64,000 bases of DNA, taken from positions 186,001 through 250,000 of the forward strand of contig CAVUJV010000033.1 of the NCBI GenBank assembly GCA_963741845.1, read 5' to 3'. This stretch comes from Roseiarcus sp963741845 (GTDB lineage: Bacteria > Pseudomonadota > Alphaproteobacteria > Rhizobiales > Beijerinckiaceae). The notes under the pieces are model-generated. The model saw only the letters and a list, made by a program, of their open reading frames with translations, searched no databases and was not told the origin of the DNA. This document shows positions 17,891-27,236 of this stretch, in pieces. Each line of letters begins with the position of its first letter. The first letter of the stretch is position 1. The translations under genes and the position numbers were made by a program.

Positions 17891-18560
17891 TCAGCGTACC
17901 GGCGCGACGGTGATCGAATCGCTCCGGCAGGTCCGCGCCGTGACTTTCGGGCAGGTCGCGAAGGCCCGGAGGTCGCGCGTGAGACAGAAGCGCACGTCGA
18001 CGAGTTGGCCCCGGACGCAGGTGACCGCCATGTTGGTCGGCTTCAGATTGGCGTTGGCGTCGATGAAAGCCTCCTGGATCGCGCGCGGGGAGAGGCGCTG
18101 GCGTTGCTGGGGCGCCCGCAGGATCGGCGGGATGGCGATGGCGTCGCGGACATAGCGGACGGTCGCGAAATAGTCGCGGGGCGCGAGGCCCGTGCAGCTT
18201 CCGTGCTTGCGGTATTCATAGCGGGCGAGGCCCATCGTGGGATAGAGGCCCCGCGCGGTCGAAAACTCGACGGACGACGGATTCCCGTAGCCGCAATCCT
18301 CGGGGTCGGGACCGCTGCGGTTGTCGGGCCAGAGGCCGTGGACGACGAATCCGTTTCCGGAGCCAGCGGCGCATTGTTCGGGCGATTTCCTGTCGCCGCC
18401 GAGATCGCAGAAGCCCGGCGACCAGGACAATGTCATCACGTAATAGTCGAAGGGAGACGTGGCGATCCGGGGAGGGCTCTGGGCCGAGGCGGTCCCCGCC
18501 AGAGACCAGCGACGCGAGAAGTGCCGCCGCCCGCCGCGCCGCCCGGAAGAGGATGGTCAC
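17891..18560 (-). CDS. secreted RNase T2, frameshift in the signal peptide region
   Basis: Endoribonuclease of the T2 family, exported to periplasm. The two active-site motifs are plain: FVVHGLWP (CAS I) and YEYRKHGSCTGL (CAS II), each with its histidine. FDYYVMTLSWSPGFC is the usual start of the mature domain. The signal peptide MTILFRAARRAAALLASL begins at GTG 18560 in another frame; one extra base near 18500 must be removed to join it to GTASAQSPPRIATSP. Paired cysteines fit a periplasmic protein. It may scavenge external RNA. Confidence 0.85.
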
Positions 18561-18576
18561 GCCCGAGCCGGCGCGC

Positions 18577-19122
18577 TCAGTAGCGGGCCTTGATCCCGTA
18601 GGCAGTGAGCCACTTGTACTGGCCGATCGACCGCTCGATGATCGGCTTCAGCACCGCGCAGTCCGGCTCGTAGGCATGCTCGCGGTCGAGGCCGACGACG
18701 CACCATGCGATGTCGATGCTCTGTCCGATGAGGTCGGCGTTGGAGGCGACCGTGTAGATGACGGTCCGCTCCGGCTTCACATAGGCCGGGGCCTGCGGCG
18801 GGACCGCCATGACGGCGCGAGCGATGCAGTAGCGGCGGGGGATGTAGGAAAGGCCCTCGGCGCGGAAGCCGATCTCCCGCACCCGCTGATAACCCGCAAT
18901 GCCGTGCTCGCCGTTCCAGAAGATCGTCTCGGACTGGGAGAAGCGATCGGAGATCACGCCCAGCACCCTCGGATCGTCGCAGGCCGGCATGACGGCGAAG
19001 AACGGCGCCCAGCGGCCCTCGGAGGGCGTTCCATAGAGCGAGTCCTCAGCCGGCCCGCTTTGCGCGTAAGCGCTCGAAGCAAGGCCGAGCAGCAGGGCCA
19101 AACCGAAAATCGCGCGAATCAT
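18577..19122 (-). CDS. secreted protein of unknown function
   Basis: A 181-residue exported protein starting at ATG 19122 (MIRAIFGLALLLGLASSAYA, signal peptide). The mature part is rich in aromatic residues (WAPFFAVMPACDD, SETIFWNGEHGI) and has four cysteines that could form two disulfides. No known family is recognised. It lies 16 bp upstream of the RNase T2 gene on the same strand, so the two may form a small secreted-protein operon. Confidence 0.65.
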   Translation of the reverse strand: MIRAIFGLALLLGLASSAYAQSGPAEDSLYGTPSEGRWAPFFAVMPACDDPRVLGVISDRFSQSETIFWNGEHGIAGYQRVREIGFRAEGLSYIPRRYCIARAVMAVPPQAPAYVKPERTVIYTVASNADLIGQSIDIAWCVVGLDREHAYEPDCAVLKPIIERSIGQYKWLTAYGIKARY

Positions 19123-19252
19123 CTGATCGCCCCTGAAGACAATGCGAGCGCCACGCGGCGCGCTATGCGCCACCATGCGAGCCCCTCACCGGCAAATCAA
19201 GGGCGGCTGGGGCGCCCCTCGAATATCGGCGCGCCTGCGTTGCGCCAAAGCC

Positions 19253-19732
19253 TCAGTTGAGGCGGCTCTTGAGGCCGGCGATCTCGCGAGACACGAGTTC
19301 CGCGCCGCTCGACCCCCGCATCTGGTCGCGCAGCATCGTCTCGGCGGCCTTCGCGGCGTGATCGGCGGCGGCGGCCCGAACGTCGGCCGCGGCTTGAGCC
19401 TCGGCAAGCGCGATCTTGGCTTCGGCCTGCTTCGTGCGGCGGGCGATGAAGTCGCCGAGCCGCTCCGCGGCTTCCCTGGCCAATTGCTCGGCCTGGGCGC
19501 GCGCTTCCTCGACGATCCTGGCGGCGTTCGCCTCCGCTTCCTTGCTCTTCTTCTCGAAGCTCGCGAGCAGGGCGGCCGCTTCGTTGCGAAGCTTCGCCGC
19601 CTGATCGAGCTCGGCCTGGACCGCTTCGCCCCGCGCGTCGAGACCCTTCAGGATCATCGTGTGGGCGCCGAAATAGATCATGATTCCGATCAGGGCGAAG
19701 AAGCCGAGCACAACGAAAATTTCGGCGTCCAT
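19253..19732 (-). CDS. atpF: ATP synthase F0 subunit b
   Basis: Peripheral-stalk subunit b, 159 residues. One N-terminal membrane helix (FVVLGFFALIGIMIYFG) is followed by a long charged, alanine-rich coiled coil. It is last in the minus-strand order atpI-atpB-atpE-b'-b, the F0 arrangement found in alphaproteobacteria, where the F1 genes lie elsewhere. It starts 12 bp after the b' gene ends. Confidence 0.93.
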   Translation of the reverse strand: MDAEIFVVLGFFALIGIMIYFGAHTMILKGLDARGEAVQAELDQAAKLRNEAAALLASFEKKSKEAEANAARIVEEARAQAEQLAREAAERLGDFIARRTKQAEAKIALAEAQAAADVRAAAADHAAKAAETMLRDQMRGSSGAELVSREIAGLKSRLN

Positions 19733-19744
19733 GGGCTCGCTCCC

Positions 19745-20287
19745 TTAGTTCTTGACCGAATCGACGGCCGCGGCGACCGTCGACGCATCGACCGGCTTGC
19801 CGCTCAGCCGCTCCACGATCGCGCCCGCCGCGTCGCGCGCAATCTCGGCCACGTTCGACATGGCCTGCGCGCGGGTCGCGGCGATCTGCCCCTCGGAGAC
19901 GGCGAGCCTGGCGGCAAGCTCGTCCTCGAGGGCCTTGCGCTTGGCCTCGGCGTCGGCCGCGGCCTGGTCGCGGGCCGCCTGCGCGAGGGCCTGCGCCTTG
20001 GCGCGGGCGTCGGCCAGCGTCTTTTCGTGCGCCGCGGCGGCGGCGTCCGCCCTCTGCTGCATCCGGGTCGCTTCGTCGAGGTCCTGGGCGATTCGCGCCT
20101 TGCGGTTCTCGATCACCTTGCCGATCTGGGGCAGGGCGCGCTTCGACATGAACCAGTAGAGGAAGCCGAAAGCGATGGCGAACCAGAGCAGCTGCGAGGG
20201 AAAGTTGCTCGGATCGAAGGGAGGAAAGTTGGAGTGGCTTCCCCCTTCGCGACCGACTTCGGTCTGTGTGGTTTCGGACTGGGCCAT
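19745..20287 (-). CDS. atpG: ATP synthase F0 subunit b'
   Basis: The second, b'-type stalk subunit (180 residues) that pairs with b in alphaproteobacteria and other phototroph-type enzymes. It has an N-terminal hydrophilic tail rich in Ser and Thr, a membrane helix (LLWFAIAFGFLYWFM) and the usual motif SKRALPQIGKVIENRKARI leading into the coiled coil. ATG 20287 is preferred over GTG 20290 since AGGA lies seven bases upstream. The gene name for b' varies (atpF2, atpX, atpG). Confidence 0.92.
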   Translation of the reverse strand: MAQSETTQTEVGREGGSHSNFPPFDPSNFPSQLLWFAIAFGFLYWFMSKRALPQIGKVIENRKARIAQDLDEATRMQQRADAAAAAHEKTLADARAKAQALAQAARDQAAADAEAKRKALEDELAARLAVSEGQIAATRAQAMSNVAEIARDAAGAIVERLSGKPVDASTVAAAVDSVKN

Positions 20288-20370
20288 CACTGGGTCCTAG
20301 CGGAACAATTCGGCGGGAAGGCGCGCTGCTGGCGCCTTCCCGCGGTCTGCGTAACGGCTGCGGTCGGTCT

Positions 20371-20610
20371 TCAGACCGCGAACAGCAGCAGGAACGAGAT
20401 GAGGAGCGCGAAAATGCCGAGCGCTTCCGTCACCGCGAAGCCGAAGATCAGGCGGCCGAACTGGCCGTCGACCGCGGACGGATTGCGGAGCGCCCCATTG
20501 AGGAACTGGCCGAACAGGGTGCCCACGCCGATGCCCGCGGCGCCCGTTCCGATCGCGGCGAGGCCAGCGCCGACATACTTTGCCGCAATGGCGAGTTCAT
20601 GCGGTTCCAT
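20371..20610 (-). CDS. atpE: ATP synthase F0 subunit c
   Basis: Rotor ring subunit, 79 residues, two membrane helices. Helix 1 is the glycine-rich AAIGTGAAGIGVGTLFGQFL. The loop holds RNPSA, and helix 2 carries the proton-binding glutamate in FAVTEALGIFALL. The motifs and length are standard for a proton-driven ring. Confidence 0.96.
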   Translation of the reverse strand: MEPHELAIAAKYVGAGLAAIGTGAAGIGVGTLFGQFLNGALRNPSAVDGQFGRLIFGFAVTEALGIFALLISFLLLFAV

Positions 20611-20658
20611 TGTTGCTCCTTGAGGTTTCTCTGGTGCCTTGTGAGGAAGATCGGAAGG

Positions 20659-21429
20659 TCAGTGCCCGCCGGGGTGAAGCGCGTCGTTGAGATACATGCA
20701 GGTCAGCATGGCGAACACGTAAGCCTGCAGGAAAGCGACGAGCAGTTCGAGGGCGTAGAGCCCGATGATCATGGCGAAGGGAAGAACGGCGACCGCCTTC
20801 ATCGCAGCGCCCGCGCCGAGCAGCATGACGACGAAGGCGCCGAACACGTTGAGCGTGATGTGACCCGCCAGCATGTTGGCGAAGAGACGGACGGAGTGGC
20901 TGACGGGCCGGACGAAGAAGGAAAAGACCTCGATCGCCACCACCAGCGGCAGGATGTAGATCGGCACGCCCGACGGAACGAAGAGGCCGAAGAAACGCAG
21001 TCCGTGATCCTTGAGGCCCACAACCACAACCGTGAAGAACACGAGCAGCGCGAGCGCGGCCGTGATGACGATCTGGCTCGTGATCGTGAAGCTGTAGGGG
21101 ATCAGGCCAATGACATTCCCGATCAGGATGAAAAAGAAGATCGAGAAGACCATCGGGAAGAAGCGCATCCCGCCTTCGCCGGCGGCCGACCGAAGCATCC
21201 CCGCGACGAACTCATAGCCCATCTCGGCGAGGGATTGCAGTCGGCCGGGGACGCCCGACCCTCCGCGCGCGGCGATCGTGACGATCAGGCAGCTCAGCGC
21301 GACCGCCAGCAGCATGTAAAGGCCGGAATTGGTCAGGGAAAAATCGACATGGGCGATCGAAATCGGAACGACCGGATGGATCGAGAATTGCTCGATCGGA
21401 TTGATCGCCGGTCCCGCTTCGCTGGCCAC
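20659..21429 (-). CDS. atpB: ATP synthase F0 subunit a
   Basis: Proton-channel subunit a, 256 residues and about six membrane helices. The essential arginine lies in SHSVRLFANMLAGH, and the C-terminal helix LELLVAFLQAYVFAMLTCMY has the expected polar residues. The start is GTG 21429, with GAGGA nine bases upstream, just 5 bp after atpI ends, so translation is probably coupled. Confidence 0.95.
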   Translation of the reverse strand: MASEAGPAINPIEQFSIHPVVPISIAHVDFSLTNSGLYMLLAVALSCLIVTIAARGGSGVPGRLQSLAEMGYEFVAGMLRSAAGEGGMRFFPMVFSIFFFILIGNVIGLIPYSFTITSQIVITAALALLVFFTVVVVGLKDHGLRFFGLFVPSGVPIYILPLVVAIEVFSFFVRPVSHSVRLFANMLAGHITLNVFGAFVVMLLGAGAAMKAVAVLPFAMIIGLYALELLVAFLQAYVFAMLTCMYLNDALHPGGH

Positions 21430-21434
21430 GTCCC

Positions 21435-21872
21435 TTAATCCTCGTCCTCGTCCGCCCCGGCGGCGGGGTTTCGTTCCGGCGGGGCCGCCGGACGCCGCAC
21501 GTCTTTATCTTCGGCGTTCCCGGGAGACAAGGGCGAATTGTGGCCAAAAGACGCGGCTTTTGGCGAAGTCAGCCGGATAACGTTCCAGACGCCGGTCACG
21601 ACCCCCAGCATGAAGAAGCCGATGAGAAAGGCCGGGTTCGTGTGCAGAAGCTTGTCGAGGCCCCAGCCGATCGCCGCGCCGAGGATGATTGCGGAGACGA
21701 ACTCGCTTCCCGCGCGAAGGGCGAGCGACATGGCCGCGCCGGTCCCGTCCGACCCGTCGGCGGACGGCTTTGGCGGCGCGGCTGCTTCGACCGGCGCCCG
21801 GCCCTTGAGCTCCTTCGACAATTTGTTGAGCCGCGCGCGCAGCGCGGCGTCCTCGTCGCGGTCCGATGACAT
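21435..21872 (-). CDS. atpI: AtpI, ATP synthase assembly protein
   Basis: A 145-residue protein in the usual first place of the F0 operon. The N-terminus is charged (DEDAALRARLNKLSKEL), and the middle has two hydrophobic helices (FVSAIILGAAIGWGLDKLL and FLIGFFMLGVVTGVWNVIR). The C-terminus is acidic. AtpI helps c-ring assembly and may aid Mg uptake in some species. The promoter of the F0 operon should lie in 21873-21933. Confidence 0.9.
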   Translation of the reverse strand: MSSDRDEDAALRARLNKLSKELKGRAPVEAAAPPKPSADGSDGTGAAMSLALRAGSEFVSAIILGAAIGWGLDKLLHTNPAFLIGFFMLGVVTGVWNVIRLTSPKAASFGHNSPLSPGNAEDKDVRRPAAPPERNPAAGADEDED

Positions 21873-21933
21873 GGCTTGAGCCTGCGATTTGATGGCCCGG
21901 AACAGGATCAGTCGGACCGTTCTGCCTGTCCTG

Positions 21934-22710
21934 TCAACGGTCGATGCGGCCGTGGCGGCCTGCGCCGCCGGCGAAGCGGCTCCAGCCCGCGTCCGCTTCG
22001 CCGCTTTCGAGCGTGGCGAGGCCGTGCGCGATCTCGTTGACGACCGCCGCCTCTCTCCCGAGGCCCCATTGCTCGATGGCGGAGAGACGGTCGTTCCGCA
22101 TCGCCGTCTGCGGAAAGGCGCTGAGCGTTTTCGCCAGATCGAGCGCCCGCGACAAAGCGTCGCCGTCCTCCGTCATCGCGTTGACGAGCCCGATCCGCAG
22201 CGCTTCCTCCGCGTCGACGGCGCGGCCGGTGAGAATCAGCTCCATCGCGCGACCGTGGCCGACGATCCTCGGAAGCCGGATCGTGCCGAGGTCGATGAGA
22301 GGGACGCCGAAGCGGCGGTTGAAAATGCCGAAGACCGCCGACCGCGCCGCGATCCTGAGATCGCACCAGAGCGCAAGCTCCATGCCGCCCGCGACCGCCG
22401 GCCCCTCGATCGCGGCGATCACCGGCTTGGCGAGCTGAAGCCGCGTCGGCCCCATCGGTCCGAAGTCGCCCTCGGGCTCGAATCGGCCGGTCTCCCCTTC
22501 CGAAAGCGCCCGCAGATCGGCGCCCGCGCAGAACGCGCCGCCCGCGCCCGTCAGGATCGCGACGTCGGAATCGGGATCGGCGTCGAAAGCCTTGAAGGCG
22601 TCGTAGAGCGCGCGCGCGGTCGCGAGGTCCACGGCGTTGCGGCGCTCCGGCCGTTCGATGGTGACGACCGTCGCGCGCCCTTCGTTGCGGACGGAAAGGG
22701 TTTCGCTCAC
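21934..22710 (-). CDS. enoyl-CoA hydratase/isomerase (crotonase) family protein
   Basis: A 258-residue crotonase-fold protein. GTG 22710 is the best start because a strong AGGAGG lies seven bases upstream. Oxyanion-hole segments are AFCAGADLRAL and GPAVAGGMELALWCDLRI. The second catalytic position reads GVPLIDLGTIRL, where classical hydratases have Glu; here Asp occupies a nearby position, so the exact reaction is unclear. Family members hydrate or isomerise acyl-CoA esters. Confidence 0.85.
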   Translation of the reverse strand: MSETLSVRNEGRATVVTIERPERRNAVDLATARALYDAFKAFDADPDSDVAILTGAGGAFCAGADLRALSEGETGRFEPEGDFGPMGPTRLQLAKPVIAAIEGPAVAGGMELALWCDLRIAARSAVFGIFNRRFGVPLIDLGTIRLPRIVGHGRAMELILTGRAVDAEEALRIGLVNAMTEDGDALSRALDLAKTLSAFPQTAMRNDRLSAIEQWGLGREAAVVNEIAHGLATLESGEADAGWSRFAGGAGRHGRIDR

Positions 22711-22871
22711 GGGCGCCTCCTCCTGGTCTAATCCCAACGGGCAAACCTCGATTACAGCTTGAGAGGCCAGTCAGGAACGGTTCACGACCGCATAGGGTTT
22801 ATGCAATGCTCAACCGGCCGATAGCGGCGGATCGCCGATCGAGGGCCGTGGCGTGCCGGGGGTCATAGCTG

Positions 22872-23698
22872 ATGCTGATCGAAGCGGGCTTCAACATCGC
22901 ATTTGAATGTCCGGCTCAGACGCCGATGCTCCTTCAGCTCAACATCCATCCCACGTCGTGACGCTGATCTGCTCACGCCCGACAGGATCTATTCCGATCC
23001 TCCTCTTGCGATGCGCTCCTATATCGATCTTTTCGGCAATCGCGTCACTCGGGTCGAGGTTCCGGCAGGTCTCGTCACATTCTCCGATCGCTTCGTCATT
23101 CAGGACTCGGGCGAACCGGACGAAACGCCGGCCGATACAGCGATGACGCCCATCGCCGGGCTTCCCGACGACGTCCTGCTGTTCCTCGTTTCAAGCCGCT
23201 ATTGCGACAGCGACAAGCTCGCCGATTTCGCCTGGGCGCAGTTCGGAAAGATATCCGGCGGCTGTCGCGCGCGCGCAGGCGATTTGCGATTTCGTTCACG
23301 CGAGGATCCGGTTCAGTTATCCCGACGCGAGCCCAACCCGTTGCGCCAGCAATTCCATGCATGAAGGCGTCGGCGTCTGCCGCGACTTCGCCCATCTCGC
23401 CATCGCGCTCTGCCGGTGCATGAACATTCCCGCGCGTTATTGCACCGGCTATCTTGGCGACATCGGCGTTCCGATCGATATCAACCCGATGGATTTCAGC
23501 GCCTGGTTCGAGGTCTTTCTCGACGGGCGTTGGTACACGATGGACGCGCGTCACAACCATCCCCGCATCGGCCGCATTCTCATGGGGCGCGGCCGTGACG
23601 CCGCGGATGTCGCGATGTCGACCGCCTTCGGCGTCGCCAATCTCATGCGCTTTGAGGTGGTGACCCAGGAGCAGGTCCAGCAGGTCCGGCAGGGCTAG
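22872..23698 (+). CDS. transglutaminase-like cysteine protease family protein, two frameshifts
   Basis: The gene starts MLIEAGFNIAFECPAQTPML at 22872. One extra base near 22958 separates LQLNIHP from RRDADLLTPDRIYSD, and a second shift near 23270 (one missing or two extra bases in a GCGC run) joins FAWAQFGKISGG to AICDFVHARIRFSY. The C-terminal half is intact: GVCRDFAHLAIALCR with the catalytic cysteine, DARHNHPRIGRI with the histidine, and the Asp usual in this fold near GRGRDAADVA. About 275 residues result. The family contains transglutaminase-like enzymes, often of unknown substrate and next to IMG-type genes. Confidence 0.8.
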
Positions 23699-23865
23699 AT
23701 TCCAAACCAACAAATTATGGGGTGCATAAGTCAGGTGCGTAAAGGGCCGCTTCCCGCCCTGAGGAGACGTTCGACAAACCGGCGGTGAAACTGTCGGCCT
23801 TGCGGCCCGCAAGATGCAGTCGGGAGAGAGATCGGCAAAGAGATCGGGAAGAGACGAAGAAAGTG

Positions 23866-24110
23866 TCACCCCCCGCGAAAGCGGGGGTCCAGGGTCGCCG
23901 CTGCGGGCTCCCTTGGGGAATCAATTGTTCAGCGTCTCGTAAAGGTCTCGCCCCGTCATCCGACACCCCACAATCGCTTTCCCTTGCGCGACATGCGGTT
24001 AGACATTGTATGGGTCGCCGCCAGGCCGCGCTGCCGTCAAGCGTAGACGCGGCTCTCTGGACCCCCGCTTTCGCGGGGGTGACACGGTGGAAGCGACGCC
24101 GACCGCATCG
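23866..24110. repeat. REP-like repeat block, third unit
   Basis: Bounded by a palindrome TCACCCCCCGCG...GGGGGTCCA at 23866-23891 (one extra C compared with the others) and the inverse TGGACCCCCGC...GGGGGTGA at 24058-24082. The interior (GAATCAA, GTCTCGTAAAGGT, CAATCGCTTT, CGACATGCGGTT, ACATTGTATGGGTCGCCGCC) matches the unit at 13451-13670. It is non-coding, located between the transglutaminase gene and pgeF. Confidence 0.8.
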
Positions 24111-24459
24111 ATCGTCACCAGCGCCCATGTACGGAAGTCGAAATCGCTTCTGTAAAACAGAAGTCTCTGCTATGCTGACGAAATGGCCCTGTCAGACATC
24201 CAACGCGCGAAGCCGTCAGAAGCGAGCGGCGAGCGGCGCCCGCTTCGCCTCATTTTCGCCCCAATCCGAAGGCGGGCTCGCGCAAGTTAATTTTCTCCCG
24301 CGCAAGTCCCGCACAACCCCTTGAAAAGGCTCGTTTCGGACGAGAGAATCCAAGGAAATCCAAGCTTTTCCAACCCCGCTTCGGCGCCATTTCCGCAGAA
24401 GAATCGGCCGTTTCAAGACAATCCAAATCGCCCCATTTCCGCCACGAAGGGGAAAGCTC
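24111..24459. other. intergenic region, possible weak repeat R copy
   Basis: No gene. Near 24309-24335 GCACAACCCCTTGAAAAGGC resembles the core of repeat R, but the rest is not alike. The AT-rich phrase AATCCAAGGAAATCCAAGCTT is nearby. It may include the downstream end of pgeF, without a clear terminator. Confidence 0.4.
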
Positions 24460-25242
24460 TCAGGCTGGCGCCAGCACAATCGCGGAGACGAGCCTGCCAT
24501 AGTCGGGCTCCTTGCGGTGGGTCGTGCGGCGGTAGCTGTAGAAGCGGCCCTCGTCCGCGTAGGTGTCGAGGCCCAGCGATTCGAAGCGGCCGACGCCCGC
24601 GCGCCCGGCGCGCTCGGCGATATAGGCGGGAAGGTCGAACATCGCATGGCCGGGCTTCGCGCCCGGATCGAAGAAGCGGCCAACGTCCTCGCCCGCCTTC
24701 TCGAAAGCGGCGGCGAATTCCGGTCCGACTTCGTAAGAGGGCTGCGCGATGCAGGGGCCGAGCGCGGCCGCGATCTCGCGCCGCCGCGCGCCGAGCCGCT
24801 CCATCGCCTCGACCGTCGCCTCCACGATCCCGGAAAGCGCGCCTCGCCAGCCGGCGTGGCAGGCGCCGATCACCTGGGCCCCGGCGTCGGCGAAGAGGAT
24901 CATTCCGCAATCCGCGCCGGTGACGCCGAGCGCGAGGCCCGGCGTCGCGGTCGCGACGCCGTCGCAGCGCGGGCGCGCGCCCGGCGCCCAGGGCTCGTCG
25001 AGGACCATCGCATCGGCGGAATGGACCTGATAGGGGACAGCGAGCCGTCCCGGCCCCACCCCCAGAGTCGAGGCCATCCGCGCCCGGTTTTCGGCGACCG
25101 CTTCCGCGTCGTCGCGGGAGCCCACGCCGCCGTTGAGCGAGGCGTAGACGCCATCCGAAACGCCGCCCTGGCGCGTGAAAAAGGCGTGCGTGACGCCCGG
25201 CAGGCCGAGGGACCCGGCGGTAAGGAAGGGAATGCCGCTCAC
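24460..25242 (-). CDS. pgeF: PgeF/YfiH peptidoglycan editing factor (polyphenol oxidase fold)
   Basis: A 260-residue member of the YfiH/PgeF (laccase-domain) family, which hydrolyses wrong amino acids or acts on purine nucleosides. The metal and catalytic residues are present: HSAD in VPYQVHSADAM, the cysteine in GADCGMILF and CHAGWRGALSG. The end RTTHRKEPDYGRLVSAI is typical. It starts at GTG 25242, overlapping the TGA of midA (GTGA), which shows translational coupling. The cluster lgt-midA-pgeF is common in alphaproteobacteria. Confidence 0.9.
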   Translation of the reverse strand: MSGIPFLTAGSLGLPGVTHAFFTRQGGVSDGVYASLNGGVGSRDDAEAVAENRARMASTLGVGPGRLAVPYQVHSADAMVLDEPWAPGARPRCDGVATATPGLALGVTGADCGMILFADAGAQVIGACHAGWRGALSGIVEATVEAMERLGARRREIAAALGPCIAQPSYEVGPEFAAAFEKAGEDVGRFFDPGAKPGHAMFDLPAYIAERAGRAGVGRFESLGLDTYADEGRFYSYRRTTHRKEPDYGRLVSAIVLAPA

Positions 25243-26330
25243 CGCCCGCCCGTCAAAGGCTGGAAGCCCGGCAGCGCCGGGACTCGGCGGTTTGCGATCC
25301 CGAGCGCCTTGAACAGGCCGCCCATCTCGCCCTTCGCCTTGCCCACGAGCCGCGATCGCGCGTGCTGCAGGTCCTGCGCGCGATCGGCGCCCACGCGCTC
25401 GACGAGCGCCTTCGTTCGCTGGTCGATGCCGATGGCCCGCAGGAAGTCGCCCTGATCGACCGGCCCGTAGACCGCGGCGCCTGTCGCGCTGGCGCTTCTC
25501 GCCATGGCGGCGAAATCGACATGGGCGGTGAGATCGGACTCGCCCGGGGCTTCGAGCGGATCGACATAGCGATGAGCGCGCAGCGCCTGCAGCGTGTCGC
25601 CGAAGCCGGTCGCCGAATGCCCGTAGTCGATGAGCAGCGCCGCGCCGTTCTGCTTCACGAGCCGGGCGCCAAGCTCGAACATGAAGCGATGGCCGGCCGG
25701 ATTGACCTCCAGCATTTCGCCGTCGTTGGCCTTGGCGTCGATCAGCCGCTCGGGGTTCCGTGCGACGTCGAAAGCCAGATTGCCGCCCTCGTCCAGCCGG
25801 ACGACCCGCTCGCGCCACTGGCCGGCCACGCGGACGAACTGGCGCACGGGCAGGGCGTCGAGGAACTCGTTGCCGATCACGATCGCCGGGCCGTCCGGCA
25901 CGTCCCGCAGGCTCTGCGCCCAGGAGACGCCGACCCCGCAGTCAAGCAGCAGTTCGTGCTGCATCATGGCGAGCGTCGGGCTTGTCTCGACGAGCCATAC
26001 GTCCGCGGCTTCCCGAAAGGCGGGAACGACGCGAAGCGCCCGGAGCGCGTCGCTCATCAGCGTGCCGCGTCCCGGCCCGAGCTCCACCAGCCGAATGTGC
26101 CCGGGCGAGCCCATGCTCGACCACACCTCGGCCGCCCAGAGCCCCACAAGCTCGCCGAACATCTGCGAGATTTCGGGCGAGGTCGTGAAATCGCCGGTGG
26201 CGCCGAACGGATCGCGGCTCATGTAATAGCCGAAATCCGGATGGCTCAGGGCCATCTGCATATATTGCTCGACGGTGACCGGGCCGCGTTGGGCGATCAG
26301 CGTCTTGATCTCGTCGAGGAGCGTCGTCAT
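25239..26330 (-). CDS. MidA/NDUFAF7-family SAM-dependent methyltransferase
   Basis: Class I methyltransferase of 363 residues. It begins MTTLLDEIKTLIAQRGPVTV, with the family motifs HPDFGYYMSRDPFG, GDFTTSPEISQMFGELVG and the SAM site LVELGPGRGTLMSD. NEFLDALPVRQFV is the conserved post-SAM motif. The mitochondrial homologue NDUFAF7 (MidA) methylates an arginine of complex I; the bacterial substrate is not established. The start overlaps the lgt stop (ATGA) and the end overlaps pgeF. Confidence 0.9.
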   Translation of the reverse strand: MTTLLDEIKTLIAQRGPVTVEQYMQMALSHPDFGYYMSRDPFGATGDFTTSPEISQMFGELVGLWAAEVWSSMGSPGHIRLVELGPGRGTLMSDALRALRVVPAFREAADVWLVETSPTLAMMQHELLLDCGVGVSWAQSLRDVPDGPAIVIGNEFLDALPVRQFVRVAGQWRERVVRLDEGGNLAFDVARNPERLIDAKANDGEMLEVNPAGHRFMFELGARLVKQNGAALLIDYGHSATGFGDTLQALRAHRYVDPLEAPGESDLTAHVDFAAMARSASATGAAVYGPVDQGDFLRAIGIDQRTKALVERVGADRAQDLQHARSRLVGKAKGEMGGLFKALGIANRRVPALPGFQPLTGGR

Positions 26331-27148
26331 TTAGCGCTGTCCCGCGACTGAAGGCTCATGGCGACGAGCCCGATCCCGATGACGATCAGCGGCGCGGAGA
26401 GGACCATTCCCATCGTGAGGCCGTGGGCCAGGGCTTCGAGCTGCGGATCCGGCTCGCGGAAGAATTCGCTGAAGATGCGGGCGCAGCCGTAAAGGATGCC
26501 AAAAACGCCGCTCAGAAGTCCGGGCCGCTTCAGCGCGCCGCGGCGCGCGATCACGAGCAGGACGACAAAGGTGAGGACGCCTTCCAGCAGCGCTTCGTAG
26601 ATCTGGCTCGGATGACGGGGAAGGCCGTCCGTGCCGGGGAAGATCACCGCCCAGGGCACGTCGGTCGGACGTCCCCAAAGCTCCGGCCTGATGAAATTGG
26701 CGATCCGGCCGAGGAACAGGCCGATCGGGGCTGCGAGCGAGCAGAGGTCCAGCACCGTCATGGCGGGCGCCTGATAGCGGCGGGCGAACAGAAGCGCGCC
26801 GATCAGCGCGCCGATCAGCCCGCCGTGGAAGGCCATGCCGCCTTCCCAGACCTTGAAAATGTCGAGCGGATGGCTCGCATAATAGCCCGGGTCGTAGAAG
26901 AGGACGTTGCCGAGCCGTCCGCCGATGATGACGCCAAAGGCGCAATAGACGAGCAGGTCGTCGATGCTGGCGGCCGTCGGGCGCTTCGCGCCGCCCCAGT
27001 AGCCTTCGTCCGACACCACGCGGCGAATGAGAAGCCATCCGAGGACGAGCCCGACGATATAGGCGAGCGCGTACCAGCGGATGGCCAGCGGGCCCCACTG
27101 CACCAGGATGGGATTGATTTGGGGGAAGGGCAGGACGAGCGTCGGCAT
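26327..27148 (-). CDS. lgt: prolipoprotein diacylglyceryl transferase Lgt
   Basis: Inner-membrane enzyme that adds diacylglycerol to the lipobox cysteine of prolipoproteins. ATG 27148 gives MPTLVLPFPQINPILVQWGP and 273 residues. Signature motifs are FGVIIGGRLGNVLFY, MAFHGGLIGALIGA and GRIANFIRPELWGRPTD (the Lgt signature). It has about seven membrane helices. The product would process the lipoproteins seen at 7348 and 61926. Confidence 0.95.
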   Translation of the reverse strand: MPTLVLPFPQINPILVQWGPLAIRWYALAYIVGLVLGWLLIRRVVSDEGYWGGAKRPTAASIDDLLVYCAFGVIIGGRLGNVLFYDPGYYASHPLDIFKVWEGGMAFHGGLIGALIGALLFARRYQAPAMTVLDLCSLAAPIGLFLGRIANFIRPELWGRPTDVPWAVIFPGTDGLPRHPSQIYEALLEGVLTFVVLLVIARRGALKRPGLLSGVFGILYGCARIFSEFFREPDPQLEALAHGLTMGMVLSAPLIVIGIGLVAMSLQSRDSAK

Positions 27149-27236
27149 ACGCGCGCCCCTCATGCGCCGGGGTGGCAGCGGGGTCAAGCTCGCGAGGGAC
27201 GATCATGCGCACGACCCACATGGGATTAGCCCGATT

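Noticed and set aside
24460..25818. A 452-residue frame including pgeF
   Set aside because: The N-terminal 190 residues are out-of-frame reading of the methyltransferase gene; pgeF starts at GTG 25242.
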